From positions 1-64,000 of the forward strand of contig NZ_CALSFU010000002.1 in NCBI RefSeq assembly GCF_943737005.1: a stretch of DNA of 64,000 bases. Reading direction: 5' to 3'. The stretch comes from Achromobacter sp. Marseille-Q4962 (GTDB taxonomy: Bacteria > Pseudomonadota > Gammaproteobacteria > Burkholderiales > Burkholderiaceae_B). This document shows positions 63,814 to 64,000 of this stretch, one piece after another (positions within the stretch are counted from its first letter, which is position 1; each line of letters opens with the position of its first letter). Position numbers and translations under genes: made by a program. Under the pieces are notes generated by a model, which saw only the letters and a list, made by a program, of their open reading frames with translations, searched no databases and had not been told where the DNA came from.

Positions 63814-63842
63814 TTGACCGCAAGCTGACGGGAAGCTGTCAG
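63814..63842 (-). promoter_or_regulatory. Pho-box-like triple repeat upstream of the lipoprotein/plcN operon
   Basis: In the gene direction CTGACAG-CTTC, CCGTCAG-CTTG, CGGTCAA: three 7-bp units spaced by 4 bp (11-bp period), like PhoB boxes (CTGTCAT-N4-CTGTCAT). It lies about 114 bp before the lipoprotein start. Confidence 0.5.
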
Positions 63843-63926
63843 CGTCCCTTTTTTTGAAACGCGGTGCGAGAAGCGTGTCCGCTTGCAAGCGGAAGCACGG
63901 CTGTCGTATCGGGAAGGTAGGTGCGC

Positions 63927-63952
63927 GCGCCCCGGCCGGTCAGCCGGGGCGC
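63927..63952 (-). terminator. Hairpin after the partial last gene
   Basis: GCGCCCCGGC / GCCGGGGCGC, a perfect 10-bp stem with a 6-base loop, 13 bp past the stop codon of the minus-strand gene at the window edge. No T-run. Confidence 0.55.
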
Positions 63953-63965
63953 AAGGCGCGGACGG

Positions 63966-64000
63966 CTATTTCCAGAACGGCTTGCCGTGGGCCAGGTCCT
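63966..64000 (-). CDS. 3' end of an unidentified gene
   Basis: The last ten codons and TAG stop of a minus-strand gene are visible (DLAHGKPFWK). The rest lies beyond the window. The fragment is too short to name, and is accepted as coding mainly because a stable hairpin follows its stop codon. Confidence 0.45.
   Translation of the reverse strand, partial: DLAHGKPFWK

Overview
The window is GC-rich, densely packed DNA from a betaproteobacterium. It looks like the family Alcaligenaceae (Bordetella/Achromobacter type). The evidence is a Bug-family (TctC-like) solute receptor, the housekeeping order mutM-TPR-lolB-ispE-tRNA-Gln-prs-rplY-pth-ychF, the rsmD/ftsY divergence, and a homogentisate module. 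Identification is by reading translated sequence and motifs; no database search was run.

Layout. (1) 1-9353: end of a surface-polysaccharide cluster on the + strand. It holds a UDP-sugar dehydrogenase (3' end only), a UDP-HexNAc C4-epimerase, a MurJ-like flippase, an asparagine-synthetase-like amidotransferase and four GT4 glycosyltransferases. (2) 9366-12322: pgi and algC/manB on the - strand, supplying sugar phosphates. (3) 12582-19499: a truncated biotin-carboxylase-like protein, an FAD-linked hydroxyacid dehydrogenase, a two-component system with a PAP2 phosphatase, and an SMP-30 lactonase divergent from a GntR regulator. (4) 19690-22646: an LTA-synthase-like sulfatase and a PlsC-type acyltransferase, both envelope enzymes. 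(5) 22672-29593: homogentisate catabolism (fahA, hmgA), a LysR regulator, and an operon of metallo-hydrolase, flavin hydroxylase and DUF2783 protein. (6) 29705-43463: the housekeeping backbone, carrying two insertions: a chemoreceptor between lolB and ispE, and a Bug receptor/metallo-hydrolase/LysR module between rplY and pth. (7) 43464-46583: an accessory patch with a lower-GC methyltransferase and a complete IS3-family element with a 4-bp target duplication. (8) 46584-53373: two MFS drug exporters with ArsR and MarR partners, and a GntR-TauE-DUF1634 operon whose promoter lies inside a 30-bp perfect palindrome. (9) 53374-61201: AsmA, a lone MOSC N-terminal domain, BenE, ferredoxin, two small winged-helix proteins, coaD, rsmD and ftsY. 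(10) 61292-64000: a phospholipase C with a small lipoprotein upstream and a candidate Pho box, then the 3' end of one more gene.

The most unusual items are these: the minimal biotin-carboxylase-like protein (12582-13250); the pair of small winged-helix proteins with a 19-bp palindrome, inserted between coaD and the ferredoxin gene; the leaderless-looking, palindrome-embedded GntR promoter; the four-base CATG that serves as start codon for both rsmD and ftsY; and the metallo-hydrolase whose metal motif reads HxHxVR. No CRISPR array, prophage or rRNA operon was seen.
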